Shown piece after piece: positions 48,242 to 57,921 of a DNA stretch of 64,000 nt. A model generated the notes under the pieces. That model saw nothing but the letters and a program-made list of their open reading frames with translations. It made no database searches and was not told where the DNA came from. The first letter of the stretch is position 1. Every line of letters begins with the position of its first letter. The DNA is from Cyanobium sp. FGCU52 (GTDB lineage Bacteria > Cyanobacteriota > Cyanobacteriia > PCC-6307 > Cyanobiaceae). Both the position numbers and the translations under genes were made by a program. The stretch is from NCBI GenBank assembly GCA_024958715.1, contig JANWUS010000012.1, positions 62,001-126,000 of the forward strand, in the 5' to 3' direction.

Positions 48242-50584
48242 ATGGCTACCACCGCAGCCGACATTCAAGAGCTTTACATCGCCTATTTCGGGCGTCCCGC
48301 CGATCCAGCCGGCCTCCTCTACTGGATTGGAGTTGCCGATCAGCAAGGCCTCCTGAAAACGGCCAACTTCTTCGGCACCACTCCTGAGTTCCAGCAGCGC
48401 ATCGGCAGCCTGAGCACAGAACAGGCGATCAATACCTTCTACGTCAACCTGTTCGGTCGTCAGGCCGATCCCGCCGGCCTGCTGTTCTGGACCCAGAAGG
48501 TTCAGACCGGTGTGTTCTCCCTCGAAGATGCTGGCTTCTACATTGCCAACAACACCGCTCCGGCAGACGCCACTGTCCTGAGCAACAAGGTCCAGAGTGC
48601 CGAGTTGTGGACCAAGAATCTCGACACCACCGACGAGATCCTGGCTTTCAACACCCAGAGCGGCCAGGCTGCAGGCATCACCTTCCTCACGGGTGTCGTC
48701 AACACACCCGCCACCGAAGCCCAGACCACGGCTGCGATTCAGCAGATGGTCAAGGACAGCGGCGGCAGCGAAGGTGGCATCACCTTCAACCAGATTGCGC
48801 CTGGCGCAATTCTCACCTCCAACGTCAACACCAACAACAATCAGGGTCCTGGCTTTACGCCTGGCAACAAGCTCCTCACCAACGCATCCGACACCGTTGT
48901 TCTGAATGCGCTCGACAACGCCTTCATTCAGGACACCTTCGGCTCCGATAATGATATCGCCAAACTGATCGGAGGCGCTACCAACGTTAATTCTCTGGTT
49001 GGCATCGAAACCATCAAGTTTGAAGGCGCCGCTGCGTTTGCGGCACCCGTTGCGCAGGGCATTAAGTCGATCGAGTTTAACAACTTCGCTGGCCAGGCAT
49101 TCAACAGCTTTGATCAGGCTCAAACCGCCCTCGTAACGCTTCAATCCAAATCCCAGGTTGTCACCCTAGGCAACAACGGCAATGCTGTATCAGCCGTTGC
49201 CATCACTGTCGGCGATGCCAATCAAGGTACTCTCAACTTTGCCGGGGGCGGCAACGGTTCTGCCATCACATTCAAAGTCACTGGATCTGCAGTTACTCAG
49301 TTCACCTTCAATGCAGGCCTCAGCCGTCTACGCACGCTGAATGTGTATGCAGGCAGCGGTCAGACCAATGCGTTCGAATTCCGCCTTTTTGCCATCAACA
49401 ACTCATTCACTGCTGGAAGCGTGCTTTCGGCAGGCGGTGATTTCACCCTTGCACTGAATAACGCCAACGCGTTCTTAAACACGCAAGGGAATGTTCTGTC
49501 ATTCAATGACGGAGGCGTCAGCACCATTGCTCTCAATGCTGCCGGTGCCACTGTTTCAGCCAACCTCACGGTTGTTTCCGGTCTTAATCAGCTCTACATC
49601 CGCAATACTCAAGGCGGTGCCATTGGCCTGACGGCAAACGTCAACGTCGATAAAGGCGTCTTCACGCTCAGCTTCCAGTCGGCCTTCCTGTCCCAGGCCT
49701 TCACCGGTGCTGTGGGCGCCAATGGCATTGTTCTCAGTGCACAAGGTGTGAGCGGTGGCTCAGACGTTCTTAATCTGAACTTCGCAAGCTTCTCCAACTT
49801 CTCGCTGTCCAATCAAGCGGTCGTTGCCAGCGGGTTCGAAACTCTCAACCTCAACATCTTCAACACCACAGGCACGTTCGCCATCAGTGGTGGCTTCAAT
49901 GCTCAACAAGCCAACACCTTCAATCTGGCTGCCAATGCAGGTGGTTCCATTCTGCTTGGCTCAGCTGGAACCACTGGCCTCAGGACCTTTGGTCTGTCAC
50001 AGGCTGATGGTGGGGTGACCTTCACCGTTTCCACCCAAATTGCCAGTGCTGTTAAGCTTGATACGGTGTTTGGCGCCGGCGTCGACGTCATCAATCTGCG
50101 CAACATTGCCAACGGCACCGCAAATCTTTCTGCCGGTGCACTTCTGGCCACGACAGGCGCCTTGGCAGACCTGATCGACGGACTCAATACCATCGATATC
50201 AGCGATGGTGGTGCTGATGTGGTGCTCCTGGGCTTTACTGCAGCTCAAAGCCGTACTGCATCCGAACAGGGCCTCTATCAACGGGCGTCCATTGCTGGCT
50301 TCGGGGTCGGCGATGTCCTGAGCTTCACTCAGCAAGTCACCACGGCTGCTGGTGTTGCAGTTCTTGCAGGTCTGACTGATGCCCAGGTGAGTGCTGGTCT
50401 TGGAACCGGAAACATCGGCCTGTTCTTCGATGGAACAGACACCCTTGTCTTCTTCTCTGGCTCTGGTGTTTCGGCGGCTGACGATGCTCCTGCATCACTT
50501 GCTGGCGTTCTGCGCGGAACCAACCTCGCGACCGCTGCCCGCTGGAACCTCAACAACCAGGGTGCCCTGCAACTGATTGCCTGA
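48242..50584 (+). CDS. DUF4214/S-layer-like surface protein, probable type I secretion substrate
   Basis: 780 residues. Two helical DUF4214-like repeats open the protein: YIAYFGRPADPAGLLYW (12-28) and YVNLFGRQADPAGLLFW (67-83). The rest is Asn/Ala/Gly/Thr/Val-rich beta-strand sequence, with no cysteine seen and few Lys/Arg, as in cyanobacterial S-layer-like or type I-exported proteins. No signal peptide. GAGVDVINLRNIANG and GGADVVLLGF near the C-terminus hint at calcium-binding-like turns. RBS GAGGAG is at 48223-48228. The type I transporter genes lie 3 kb downstream and a Maf glycosyltransferase is next, so secretion and glycosylation of this protein are inferred. A strong terminator follows. 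Confidence 0.75.
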   Translation: MATTAADIQELYIAYFGRPADPAGLLYWIGVADQQGLLKTANFFGTTPEFQQRIGSLSTEQAINTFYVNLFGRQADPAGLLFWTQKVQTGVFSLEDAGFYIANNTAPADATVLSNKVQSAELWTKNLDTTDEILAFNTQSGQAAGITFLTGVVNTPATEAQTTAAIQQMVKDSGGSEGGITFNQIAPGAILTSNVNTNNNQGPGFTPGNKLLTNASDTVVLNALDNAFIQDTFGSDNDIAKLIGGATNVNSLVGIETIKFEGAAAFAAPVAQGIKSIEFNNFAGQAFNSFDQAQTALVTLQSKSQVVTLGNNGNAVSAVAITVGDANQGTLNFAGGGNGSAITFKVTGSAVTQFTFNAGLSRLRTLNVYAGSGQTNAFEFRLFAINNSFTAGSVLSAGGDFTLALNNANAFLNTQGNVLSFNDGGVSTIALNAAGATVSANLTVVSGLNQLYIRNTQGGAIGLTANVNVDKGVFTLSFQSAFLSQAFTGAVGANGIVLSAQGVSGGSDVLNLNFASFSNFSLSNQAVVASGFETLNLNIFNTTGTFAISGGFNAQQANTFNLAANAGGSILLGSAGTTGLRTFGLSQADGGVTFTVSTQIASAVKLDTVFGAGVDVINLRNIANGTANLSAGALLATTGALADLIDGLNTIDISDGGADVVLLGFTAAQSRTASEQGLYQRASIAGFGVGDVLSFTQQVTTAAGVAVLAGLTDAQVSAGLGTGNIGLFFDGTDTLVFFSGSGVSAADDAPASLAGVLRGTNLATAARWNLNNQGALQLIA

Positions 50585-50642
50585 TCACCCTCCCATGAAC
50601 GTCAGCTGAGACTTCCATCTCTGTTGACGTTGATGGCTCCAT

Positions 50643-50672
50643 GCCCCCGACTCCCTCCTGGGAGTCGGGGGC
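50643..50672 (+). terminator. Strong hairpin terminator after the S-layer-like gene
   Basis: GCCCCCGACTCCC and GGGAGTCGGGGGC form a perfect 13-bp stem with a TCCT loop, 58 bases after the stop; a short pyrimidine run (TTCCCTCT) follows. The lack of a pure T-run makes it an imperfect intrinsic terminator, or an mRNA-protecting 3' hairpin. Confidence 0.7.
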
Positions 50673-50709
50673 TTCCCTCTGCTAGGCTGCTAATCTGCAG
50701 GTTTTGCTC

Positions 50710-52800
50710 ATGAGCCGTTACAGCGAAAATCAAGAATTCATCAGTGCCGTCAATCCCGCCTTCCTTGAAGCCCTGCCAGATGAAGCCGATAATCCCTGGG
50801 AGCTGATCCTTGATGAAGCCGGCGATCCTGTCAACCTCAAACACCGGCAGACCGGTGAGCTGCTCTATGGAGGCCCGGGCCCTCAGATAGAGCGGCAGAA
50901 CTTTGCGAGCTGGGCACCATCGCCGGCGCGGCTCGTCATTAATGACTATCAAGATCTTCAGGTTTACAGCGAGCAGGGTCTTCATTCCTTTCGTGAATGG
51001 ACTGGCACTTCTCATATCAGTGATCTTGATCTTGAAAGCATCCATGATCTCAACCTTGATCTCCAGCCTTCCTGGGCTATTCAACGCATCGCCGGTTATG
51101 TCGATCAGCATGGCTTGTTGATCGCGCCCGCAGCGCTCACCTCCGATGGCTGCGCCTTGGTGGTGATGGGCATCGGCCTCGGTAGTCATCTCGAAGATCT
51201 GATCAACTACTGCAAGCCCAGTGCCCTGTTCATCGTTGAGCCTGATCTGGGCATGCTGGAACGTTCCATGCATGTTGTTGATTATGTGTCAATCATTCAG
51301 CGCTTCACCGGAGCCGACAAGGCACTCGACTTCGTGATCAGTGACAGCCCCGAAGCTGCTGTCGCCCAGATCCGCTCCCTGCTCACGGTGCGCAACCTCT
51401 TTCTGGTGGATGGCCTGTTCAGCTTCATCACCTACGACAAGAACTACTTCCGCCTCGCCAAGCAGCTGCTTCACTCCCCTGTCACATTGAACGGCATCAA
51501 CTATCTGGGCTACTTTCTGGATGAAGTGCATATGATCATGAATGCCGCGATCAACTATCGCTTCCACAGGCCCAAGGTCTTCAATTCAACCAAGGTGCGA
51601 GACAATGCCGGTGATGCGGTCGTCGTAGCCAGTGGTCCCAGTCTTGCCGACGATATCGAGATGCTCAAGCGGGAGCGAGATCGCTTCACCATTTTCTGCT
51701 GCTACAGCACGATCGGCAAGCTGCTGGATGCCGGCATTGTGCCTGATTATCATTGCGATCTAGAGCGTCATAATGACCATATCCCATTGATTGAACGGGG
51801 CTTTGTGGAGCAACTTAAGGATATCAAGCTCTGCTGTAGCTCCACCTGCGACCCACGGCTGCTTGGAATGTATAAGGAGGTCTATGCGATCAATCGCGGC
51901 GCACTCACTCCCTCAGCCATCTTTACACAGGGAAACGACATCATCCCCAACGAAGGTCCAGACGTGGCTACTTTTGCCATTCTCTGCGCCATCTTCTTCG
52001 GGTTCCGTCGTGTTCACTTATTTGGCGTTGATCTCGGTACTGCCGATCGCAGTGTCTGCCGGCTCCCAGGTGTGCTCGATATTGATCGTCGCAGTTACGA
52101 TCTTCCAGTGCGCGGTAATCGTGGCCGCACGGTGTTTTCCGGCCAGCTGTTGCTTGACAACAAGGTTGCCATCGAATCGAATATCCACTTTTATTCGCAG
52201 ACCTTCCCCAATCTCAAGGTTTGGAATTACAGCAACGGTGTGTTGATTGATGGCGCCGAGCCTTCTACCTCGGAACAGTTCATTGAGCGACTTGAGCACA
52301 ACACTCCCGGCCAGGTCTATCCGCCTCCTGCTTTTGAGGCCTACAGTGAGGCGCATGTCGATCAGGCCTGGAAGCTCGCCGATATCCGGGTTCGCTGTTT
52401 CCGCTTCCTCAACGACCTGCGCAGCCTGGCGGAGAACCCCTTCGATATCTCAACGCTGTACCGTGTGAGCGACCTTTGCAACGTTGCCCAAAAGAGCCTT
52501 CTCGATCAGATCCCCATCCGCTTCTATCGTGGCAGTCTGTTCCGCACCTGGATGCAGCTGCTGGGTGTTTATAATCGAGCCTATTTCGCTGATCCCGAAG
52601 CCCGCGATGCGGGGCTTCAGGCATTGCAGAAGGAGTCAACCGTGATCCTCAATGAGGTGATTGACTCTTTCGAAAGCCTCACATTTGCCATGGTCGATTA
52701 TGTGGATGACCTGAAATCAGTTGACGACTTCACGTTTGAAAGCCGTCTCCAGCGAGACAAGCTTGAATCTCAACCCCTGATGATCAGCGGATCTGTCTGA
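50710..52800 (+). CDS. Maf/DUF115-type (motility accessory factor-like) glycosyltransferase
   Basis: 696 residues from ATG 50710. The DUF115/Maf domain is about 200-470: GLGSHLEDLINYCKPSALFI, IVEPDLGMLER, VVVASGPSLADDIEMLKRER (about 306-325), CCYSTIGKLLDAGIVPDYHC, LERHND, and PNEGPDVATFAILCAIFFGF with HLFGVDLG. In flagellated bacteria Maf proteins attach pseudaminic or legionaminic acid to flagellin. Here the neighbours are an S-layer-like protein upstream and a pseudaminic-type sugar pathway downstream, so glycosylation of the surface protein is the best guess. Confidence 0.85.
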   Translation: MSRYSENQEFISAVNPAFLEALPDEADNPWELILDEAGDPVNLKHRQTGELLYGGPGPQIERQNFASWAPSPARLVINDYQDLQVYSEQGLHSFREWTGTSHISDLDLESIHDLNLDLQPSWAIQRIAGYVDQHGLLIAPAALTSDGCALVVMGIGLGSHLEDLINYCKPSALFIVEPDLGMLERSMHVVDYVSIIQRFTGADKALDFVISDSPEAAVAQIRSLLTVRNLFLVDGLFSFITYDKNYFRLAKQLLHSPVTLNGINYLGYFLDEVHMIMNAAINYRFHRPKVFNSTKVRDNAGDAVVVASGPSLADDIEMLKRERDRFTIFCCYSTIGKLLDAGIVPDYHCDLERHNDHIPLIERGFVEQLKDIKLCCSSTCDPRLLGMYKEVYAINRGALTPSAIFTQGNDIIPNEGPDVATFAILCAIFFGFRRVHLFGVDLGTADRSVCRLPGVLDIDRRSYDLPVRGNRGRTVFSGQLLLDNKVAIESNIHFYSQTFPNLKVWNYSNGVLIDGAEPSTSEQFIERLEHNTPGQVYPPPAFEAYSEAHVDQAWKLADIRVRCFRFLNDLRSLAENPFDISTLYRVSDLCNVAQKSLLDQIPIRFYRGSLFRTWMQLLGVYNRAYFADPEARDAGLQALQKESTVILNEVIDSFESLTFAMVDYVDDLKSVDDFTFESRLQRDKLESQPLMISGSV

Positions 52801-52807
52801 TTCATCC

Positions 52808-53578
52808 ATGTCTGTCAGCCCATCCGTGCCGCCGCCGGGGACGATCACCATCTCGGCCCAGGCTCTTCAGGCGGCGTCAGAGCCGATCGTAGGCCCGTTG
52901 CTCAGTCATCTGATCCGTACGGAAACCCTGCTGGGTTGGTGTGCCTATGTGGTCGATTCTGCTGTCCAGCAGTCCTTCCCCTGGCAGGATCCCGAGCTCG
53001 CCCACCTGTTCTGGTGGCATCAGCTTCCTGATGAGCTGGCCATGCGTCACTGGCTGGAGGGTGGCTATCGGCAGCTCAATCTGGGCTGGCAGATGGCCGT
53101 GGCATCGGCTTACTACAGTGCCGCCGGTGCCTGGTTCGGCCAGGAGCTGGAAGCCCTGTATGTCGGCCAGCGTCACCGTTATGAGCAGGCCCATTGCCTA
53201 GTGGTTCATTGCGGGAGCGATCGTGGCCTCGCTCTGGAAATCAGCATCGCCCTGGAGGCGAGCCCTTCCGAGCAGGAAGCCTATCTGCAGAGGCTTCCGC
53301 GAGCAGCCTCCAGCAGCCGCGAGAGCATCTCCCTGGCCGATATCAGTGCGGGAATCCCCCAGATGCTGGCGGGCAGCCCCCCCGGTGAGTGGTTGCCCCC
53401 GTTTCACAATGGCCAGGAATGGATCCTGCTCCAGCTTGAGCGGATTGAGCGCCCCTCTCTGCAGGAGCTGAGTCCTCGTCTTCTCCGCGAGACCACCCAG
53501 ACCTGGCGCCAGGACCAGGCCAAACAGCTGGCCGGCCATTGGATTGCCTCGCTCACCACACCCGAACCACATGCCTGA
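52808..53578 (+). CDS. Parvulin-like accessory protein of the type I secretion locus
   Basis: 256 residues. N-terminal two thirds are helical (LLSHLIRTETLLGWCAYVVD, FWWHQLPDELAMRHWLEGGY). The last part, ISAGIPQMLAGSPPGEWLPP then ILLQLERIERPSLQELSPRL and LLRETTQTWRQDQAKQL, is like the end of PpiC/SurA-type peptidyl-prolyl isomerases that cyanobacteria encode beside type I and bacteriocin exporters, but key parvulin residues are not evident. The stop overlaps the next gene by eight bases. A chaperone role for the exported protein is inference. Confidence 0.55.
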   Translation: MSVSPSVPPPGTITISAQALQAASEPIVGPLLSHLIRTETLLGWCAYVVDSAVQQSFPWQDPELAHLFWWHQLPDELAMRHWLEGGYRQLNLGWQMAVASAYYSAAGAWFGQELEALYVGQRHRYEQAHCLVVHCGSDRGLALEISIALEASPSEQEAYLQRLPRAASSSRESISLADISAGIPQMLAGSPPGEWLPPFHNGQEWILLQLERIERPSLQELSPRLLRETTQTWRQDQAKQLAGHWIASLTTPEPHA

Positions 53579-56513
53579 ACAGAGCTCGCCCCCCCTGCTG
53601 CAGCATCTGGAGAAGGGGGCCACGCTGCTCGAGGAGGGCACCTGGCCCACCCGGCTGCAGAAGGTGGCCCGCGGCTCCGTGCGCTGGCTGCAGCGCCATC
53701 CGCGCACAGGCCTGGCCTGCACGGTGCAGAACCAGATTCACCCTGCATCACCGCTGGGCAGCTGGGATCTGGTCACCGGCCGGCCGATCGAGCACTGTCT
53801 GGTCTCCTCATCGAGCCTGGAGGCCTCCCCCCTCGACCCCGATGCCTGGCTCGATACCCTGCGTCGCGACCCGCAGCAGCACTGGCCCGATCTGCAGCCC
53901 TTTGAGCTGCTGGCCCTCTGGGAGCCACTGCTGGCCCGGCTGCCATTCGGCACGCTCGATCTGGGACAGCTCGGTTGTCGTCTGCTCGATGCCGTCGAAG
54001 CTCTGCCGCCGCAGTTGGCCGTGACCCAGGAGCAACTGGGTCAACTGCTGCAGCAGAGCGGCGAGCGGGCCCTGTTCTGCGGATCCGGTCAGGTTCAGGA
54101 GCTCTACGGTCTCTGCCTGCAGAACGCCACAGCGCCCCAGCTCCAGCAACTCGCGCGCCAGAGCCAGCGCCTGCCGCTGCGCCTCTACCGCCTGCGCCAG
54201 GCCGAGCCGCAGGCGATCAGCGATCCGGAGGCCTGGCTCTCGGCCCAGGTCCGTGCCCTCGAGCCCCAACCCGAGGCCGTCGAACCCGATGCCTTCCGCG
54301 AGCAGGAGAGTCTCAGCCTGCTGTCGATCGAATCGGTCGAGATCGATCCGATCCGGGCCGACGACATTCGCCCCCTGCCGGTGGCCTTGCTGCTGATGGC
54401 CTGCCAGGCCGTGGAGGTGGGGGCCCGCAGCCAGCGTCTCCAGCGCTCCATGGCGGTGATCGGCCGGCAGGAGGAGCAACCGGCCCTCGGCACCCTGCTC
54501 TCCATCCTGGCTCCCCTCACCGACCTGCGTCTCAGTCGCACCACCACCGCTTATCGGAGCCTGCTGATCGGCCGCCAGGCGTTTTTCGCGCCGCCGCCGC
54601 CAACGGCTCCCCACGACCCCACTCATCTCTGCCTCTGGCAGCCCCGTGAGGGTCTGCGCTTCGCCGTCTTCGACGCCGCCTCCGACCAGCCCCAGCCGCA
54701 ATTCGTCGCCCTGCGCGATCTGCCGGGGGCCCCGATCGAGCTGCTGGTCATCGAGCCCGATCCCAACGCCGGCATCGAGCGCTTCGGTTTCCGCTGGTTC
54801 TTCCCCGAGCTGGCGCGCCATCGCCTCGCCATGGTGATCATCCTGGTGAGCTCCCTGTTTATCCAGGTGCTGCAGCTCGCCAATCCGCTGCTGATTCAGC
54901 AGATCATCGATCTGGTGCTCGGCCAGCGAAGCCTCTCCACGCTCTACAGCTACGGCGCCATTCTCATCGTGCTGGCCCTGTTCCAGAGCCTGCTCACCGG
55001 CCTGCGCAGCCTGCTGTTCGTGGAAACCACCAACCGCATCGATGTGCGCGTCGGCACCACGATCATCGATCACCTGCTCCATCTGCCGATCAGTTACTTC
55101 GACAAGCGCCCGGTGGGTGAGGTCAGCACCCGAGTCGGTGAGCTGGAGAACATCCGTAGCTTCCTCACCGGCCAGGCGCTTACGGTGTTTCTCGATGTCG
55201 TGTTCAGTGTCATCTACATCGTGGTGATGCTGATCTACAGCGTGCCCCTCACCATTGCGGCCCTGGCAACGGTGCCCTTTTCCGTGCTGCTGGCGGTGGT
55301 GTTCTCCCCCGTGATCAAAACCAACATCGACGACCGCGCCGTCGCCAGCGCCAAGACCAGCTCGTTTCTGGTCGAGCACCTCAACGGCATCATGACCGTC
55401 AAGAGCCAGAACATCGAGGATCTCACCCGGGTTTCCTGGCGCCGGCTGTATGTCGACTACGTGCAGAAGGGCTTCAAGCTCGCCGGCATCGGCACGATCG
55501 TGGGCGAGCTCAACAACTTCCTCACTCTGCTCTCCAGCGTCCTGGTGATCTTCGTGGGCGCCATACTGGTCATCGATGGCAAACTCACGCTCGGTCAGCT
55601 GATCGCGTTCCGCATCATCGCCGGCTACGTCACCGCGCCGATCATGCGTCTCTCCACCCTGTGGCGCTCGGTGCAGGAGCTCTCGGTGAGCGTCCAACGC
55701 CTCGCCGATGTGGTGGAGACCCGCAGCGAACCCCAGACTCAGACCAGCCGCTTTCTGCTGCCCCCGGTGAAGGGAGAGGTGGAGTTGTGCAACCTCTCCT
55801 TCCGCTATCCCGGCACCCAGGAGGTGGTGCTCAAGCGCCTCAACCTCACCGTGCCTGCCGGCAGCTTCGTGGGTGTCGTCGGCGGCTCCGGTTCCGGCAA
55901 GAGCACCCTGATGAAGCTGCTGCCCCTGATCTATCGCCCCAGCGGCGGCACGATCCTGATCGATGGCTACGACATCCAGAAGGTCGACCTCGACTCCCTG
56001 CGCCATCAGATCGGCATCGTTCCGCAGGATCCGCTGCTGTTCCAGGGCTCCGTCTGGGACAACCTCACCGTCGGCAACCCCAGAGCCACCGAACCTGAGG
56101 TTGAGAAGGCGGTGCGCGCTGCCGAGGCCTATGAGTTCATCATGCAGCTTCCCGATGGCTTCGAAACCGACGTCGGGGAGCGCGGCGGCCGCCTTTCCGG
56201 AGGCCAGCGCCAGCGCCTGGCCATCGCCCGCTCCCTGCTCGCCAATCCGTCGCTGCTGGTGCTCGATGAGGCCACCAGCGCCCTCGACTACCGCACCGAA
56301 GCCGCGGTCTGCCGCAACCTCTTCCGCTTCCTTGAAGGCCGCACCGTCTTCTTCGTCACCCATCGCCTGGCCACCATCCGGCCCGCCGACCTGATCCTGA
56401 TGATGGATCGGGGCATTGTGGTGGAGTCCGGAACCTACGATGAACTGATTGCCGCCGACGGCCTGTTCAGCGCCCTCGTGGGCTGTCAGAACCGTGATGG
56501 AGTCCTGAGCTGA
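53571..56513 (+). CDS. Type I secretion system ABC transporter with long N-terminal domain
   Basis: 980 residues from ATG 53571. Residues 1-415 are a large N-terminal region; part resembles the degenerate peptidase-like domain of LapB/HlyB relatives but no C39 catalytic Cys/His pair is visible. Membrane helices span about 425-710 (LAMVIILVSSLFIQVLQLAN, FSVIYIVVMLIYSVPLTIAA). The nucleotide-binding domain has Walker A GGSGSGKST (about 773), LSGGQRQRLAIAR (about 876) and LLVLDEATSALD (about 897). It would pump an unfolded protein straight out of the cell with the HlyD protein encoded next (one-base overlap). Confidence 0.92.
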   Translation: MPEQSSPPLLQHLEKGATLLEEGTWPTRLQKVARGSVRWLQRHPRTGLACTVQNQIHPASPLGSWDLVTGRPIEHCLVSSSSLEASPLDPDAWLDTLRRDPQQHWPDLQPFELLALWEPLLARLPFGTLDLGQLGCRLLDAVEALPPQLAVTQEQLGQLLQQSGERALFCGSGQVQELYGLCLQNATAPQLQQLARQSQRLPLRLYRLRQAEPQAISDPEAWLSAQVRALEPQPEAVEPDAFREQESLSLLSIESVEIDPIRADDIRPLPVALLLMACQAVEVGARSQRLQRSMAVIGRQEEQPALGTLLSILAPLTDLRLSRTTTAYRSLLIGRQAFFAPPPPTAPHDPTHLCLWQPREGLRFAVFDAASDQPQPQFVALRDLPGAPIELLVIEPDPNAGIERFGFRWFFPELARHRLAMVIILVSSLFIQVLQLANPLLIQQIIDLVLGQRSLSTLYSYGAILIVLALFQSLLTGLRSLLFVETTNRIDVRVGTTIIDHLLHLPISYFDKRPVGEVSTRVGELENIRSFLTGQALTVFLDVVFSVIYIVVMLIYSVPLTIAALATVPFSVLLAVVFSPVIKTNIDDRAVASAKTSSFLVEHLNGIMTVKSQNIEDLTRVSWRRLYVDYVQKGFKLAGIGTIVGELNNFLTLLSSVLVIFVGAILVIDGKLTLGQLIAFRIIAGYVTAPIMRLSTLWRSVQELSVSVQRLADVVETRSEPQTQTSRFLLPPVKGEVELCNLSFRYPGTQEVVLKRLNLTVPAGSFVGVVGGSGSGKSTLMKLLPLIYRPSGGTILIDGYDIQKVDLDSLRHQIGIVPQDPLLFQGSVWDNLTVGNPRATEPEVEKAVRAAEAYEFIMQLPDGFETDVGERGGRLSGGQRQRLAIARSLLANPSLLVLDEATSALDYRTEAAVCRNLFRFLEGRTVFFVTHRLATIRPADLILMMDRGIVVESGTYDELIAADGLFSALVGCQNRDGVLS

Positions 56514-57868
56514 TGGCCGCCGCCTCCCCGTCCCCCAAGCCGCCCCTGCGCCTCCGCCGGCGGCTGGCTGCGGTGCGTCTGCCGGGCGCCGCCCAGCTGC
56601 GGGCTGGTCTCGAGAGGATCACCCCGCACTCCAACTACCAGGACGACTTCCCTTCCCGTCGCTGGCCCCTGCTGCTGCTGGCCAGCCTCAGCGGTTTCGT
56701 CGGCGTTGTGCTGGTGTGGTCGCTGGTGGCTCGCACAGAGATCTCCGTCAGCAGCCAGGGACGGCTCAGGCCCGCCCAGGCGCCTACCCGCAGTCGCTCC
56801 CAGAGCAGCAGCACCAGCAGGAGCATCTTCGTCAAGGAGGGGGAGTATGTCCGCAAGGGCCAGCCCATCCTGCAGTTGGATGACACCCCGCTGCAGGCCC
56901 GCCTGACAGCTCTGCAGAACCGATACGCCCGCGGCTATGCGCAGCTTCAGGAAACCGCACGCCTCACCGGCCTGCCGATGCCCGCCAATCTGCCCACGCC
57001 GGCATTCAGCGACAACCTCGACCTCAGCGTCGTGCGCAGTTCCGATGAGTCGATTACCAGCCAATCGGAAAAGAAGGCACAGCTTCAGGCCCAGCTTCGC
57101 CAGGCATCTCTCAAAGCCGAGTCACTCAAAGACAACATTCGCCTGCAAAGTGTCATCGTGGAACGACACGAAACCCTCAAGTCCGCGGGTGCCATCGCTG
57201 AACTCCAGTTGCTGCAGCAGCGTCAGCGGCTGCTCGACCTGCAGAGCGAACTGTCAAGCAACGAAGAAGATCAGACACGGATCAAGGCCGCCCTGCGCGA
57301 GAGCAGCAGCGAATTCTCCGGCCGCAACAACGAAACCTACACGCAGCAGCTCAACGAGATGCGTGCCGTGCAGGCCGAGATCAGCGCCACCAAGCAGGGC
57401 ATCCGCGACAGCCTGCTGCGGGCGCCGCTGAATGGGTATGTCTTCCGTCTGGGGGTGAAGGTTCCTGGTGTGCCCGTCAATCCTGGCGATGAGTTGTTTC
57501 AGATCATCCCCAGCGACCGGCTGACGGCCTCCGTCGAGGTGCCAGCCGCCCAGATCGGCTTCATCCACACCGGCATGCCCGTCGATGTGCACATCGACAG
57601 CTATCCCTCCTCCACCTATGGGGTTCTCCAGGGCAAGGTGGTGAGCGTCGGGCGTGACTCCATCGAGCCCACCAGCCCGGTCCAGGCACCCACCTATTCC
57701 ATCCCTGTGGGCGTGGAGCTGCAGCAGCAGCAGCTCATCAGCAACGGCAAGCGTTATCCCCTCAAGCCGGGCATGACCGCCAGCGTCAGCTTCAATCTGC
57801 GCAGCGTCACCGTGTTCCAGCGCCTGTTCGACGCCACCAGTTCCATTCTCAACCCTTCCGGCAGCTGA
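56513..57868 (+). CDS. HlyD family type I secretion periplasmic adaptor
   Basis: 451 residues, start overlapping the ABC transporter stop. One inner-membrane helix near 44-65 (PLLLLASLSGFVGVVLVWSL), a biotinyl-lipoyl half (GQPILQLDD), a long coiled coil about 130-300 (AQLRQASLKAESLKDNIRLQ; LLQQRQRLLDLQSELSSNEE), the second lipoyl half (LRAPLNGYVFRLGVKVPG) and the beta-barrel/membrane-proximal part. It bridges the ABC pump to an outer-membrane TolC-like channel, not present in the window. Confidence 0.93.
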   Translation: MAAASPSPKPPLRLRRRLAAVRLPGAAQLRAGLERITPHSNYQDDFPSRRWPLLLLASLSGFVGVVLVWSLVARTEISVSSQGRLRPAQAPTRSRSQSSSTSRSIFVKEGEYVRKGQPILQLDDTPLQARLTALQNRYARGYAQLQETARLTGLPMPANLPTPAFSDNLDLSVVRSSDESITSQSEKKAQLQAQLRQASLKAESLKDNIRLQSVIVERHETLKSAGAIAELQLLQQRQRLLDLQSELSSNEEDQTRIKAALRESSSEFSGRNNETYTQQLNEMRAVQAEISATKQGIRDSLLRAPLNGYVFRLGVKVPGVPVNPGDELFQIIPSDRLTASVEVPAAQIGFIHTGMPVDVHIDSYPSSTYGVLQGKVVSVGRDSIEPTSPVQAPTYSIPVGVELQQQQLISNGKRYPLKPGMTASVSFNLRSVTVFQRLFDATSSILNPSGS

Positions 57869-57921
57869 TCCAGCCGCCTCAGGCACCTCTCCCTCCTGTC
57901 CGCGTCGTCTTCTCCTCCTCC

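Noticed and set aside
53808-56363. Very long minus-strand open frame opposite the type I exporter
   Set aside because: It mirrors a gene with complete ABC motifs; the translation is His/Gln/Gly-rich without any domain. Long antisense frames are expected in DNA this GC-rich.
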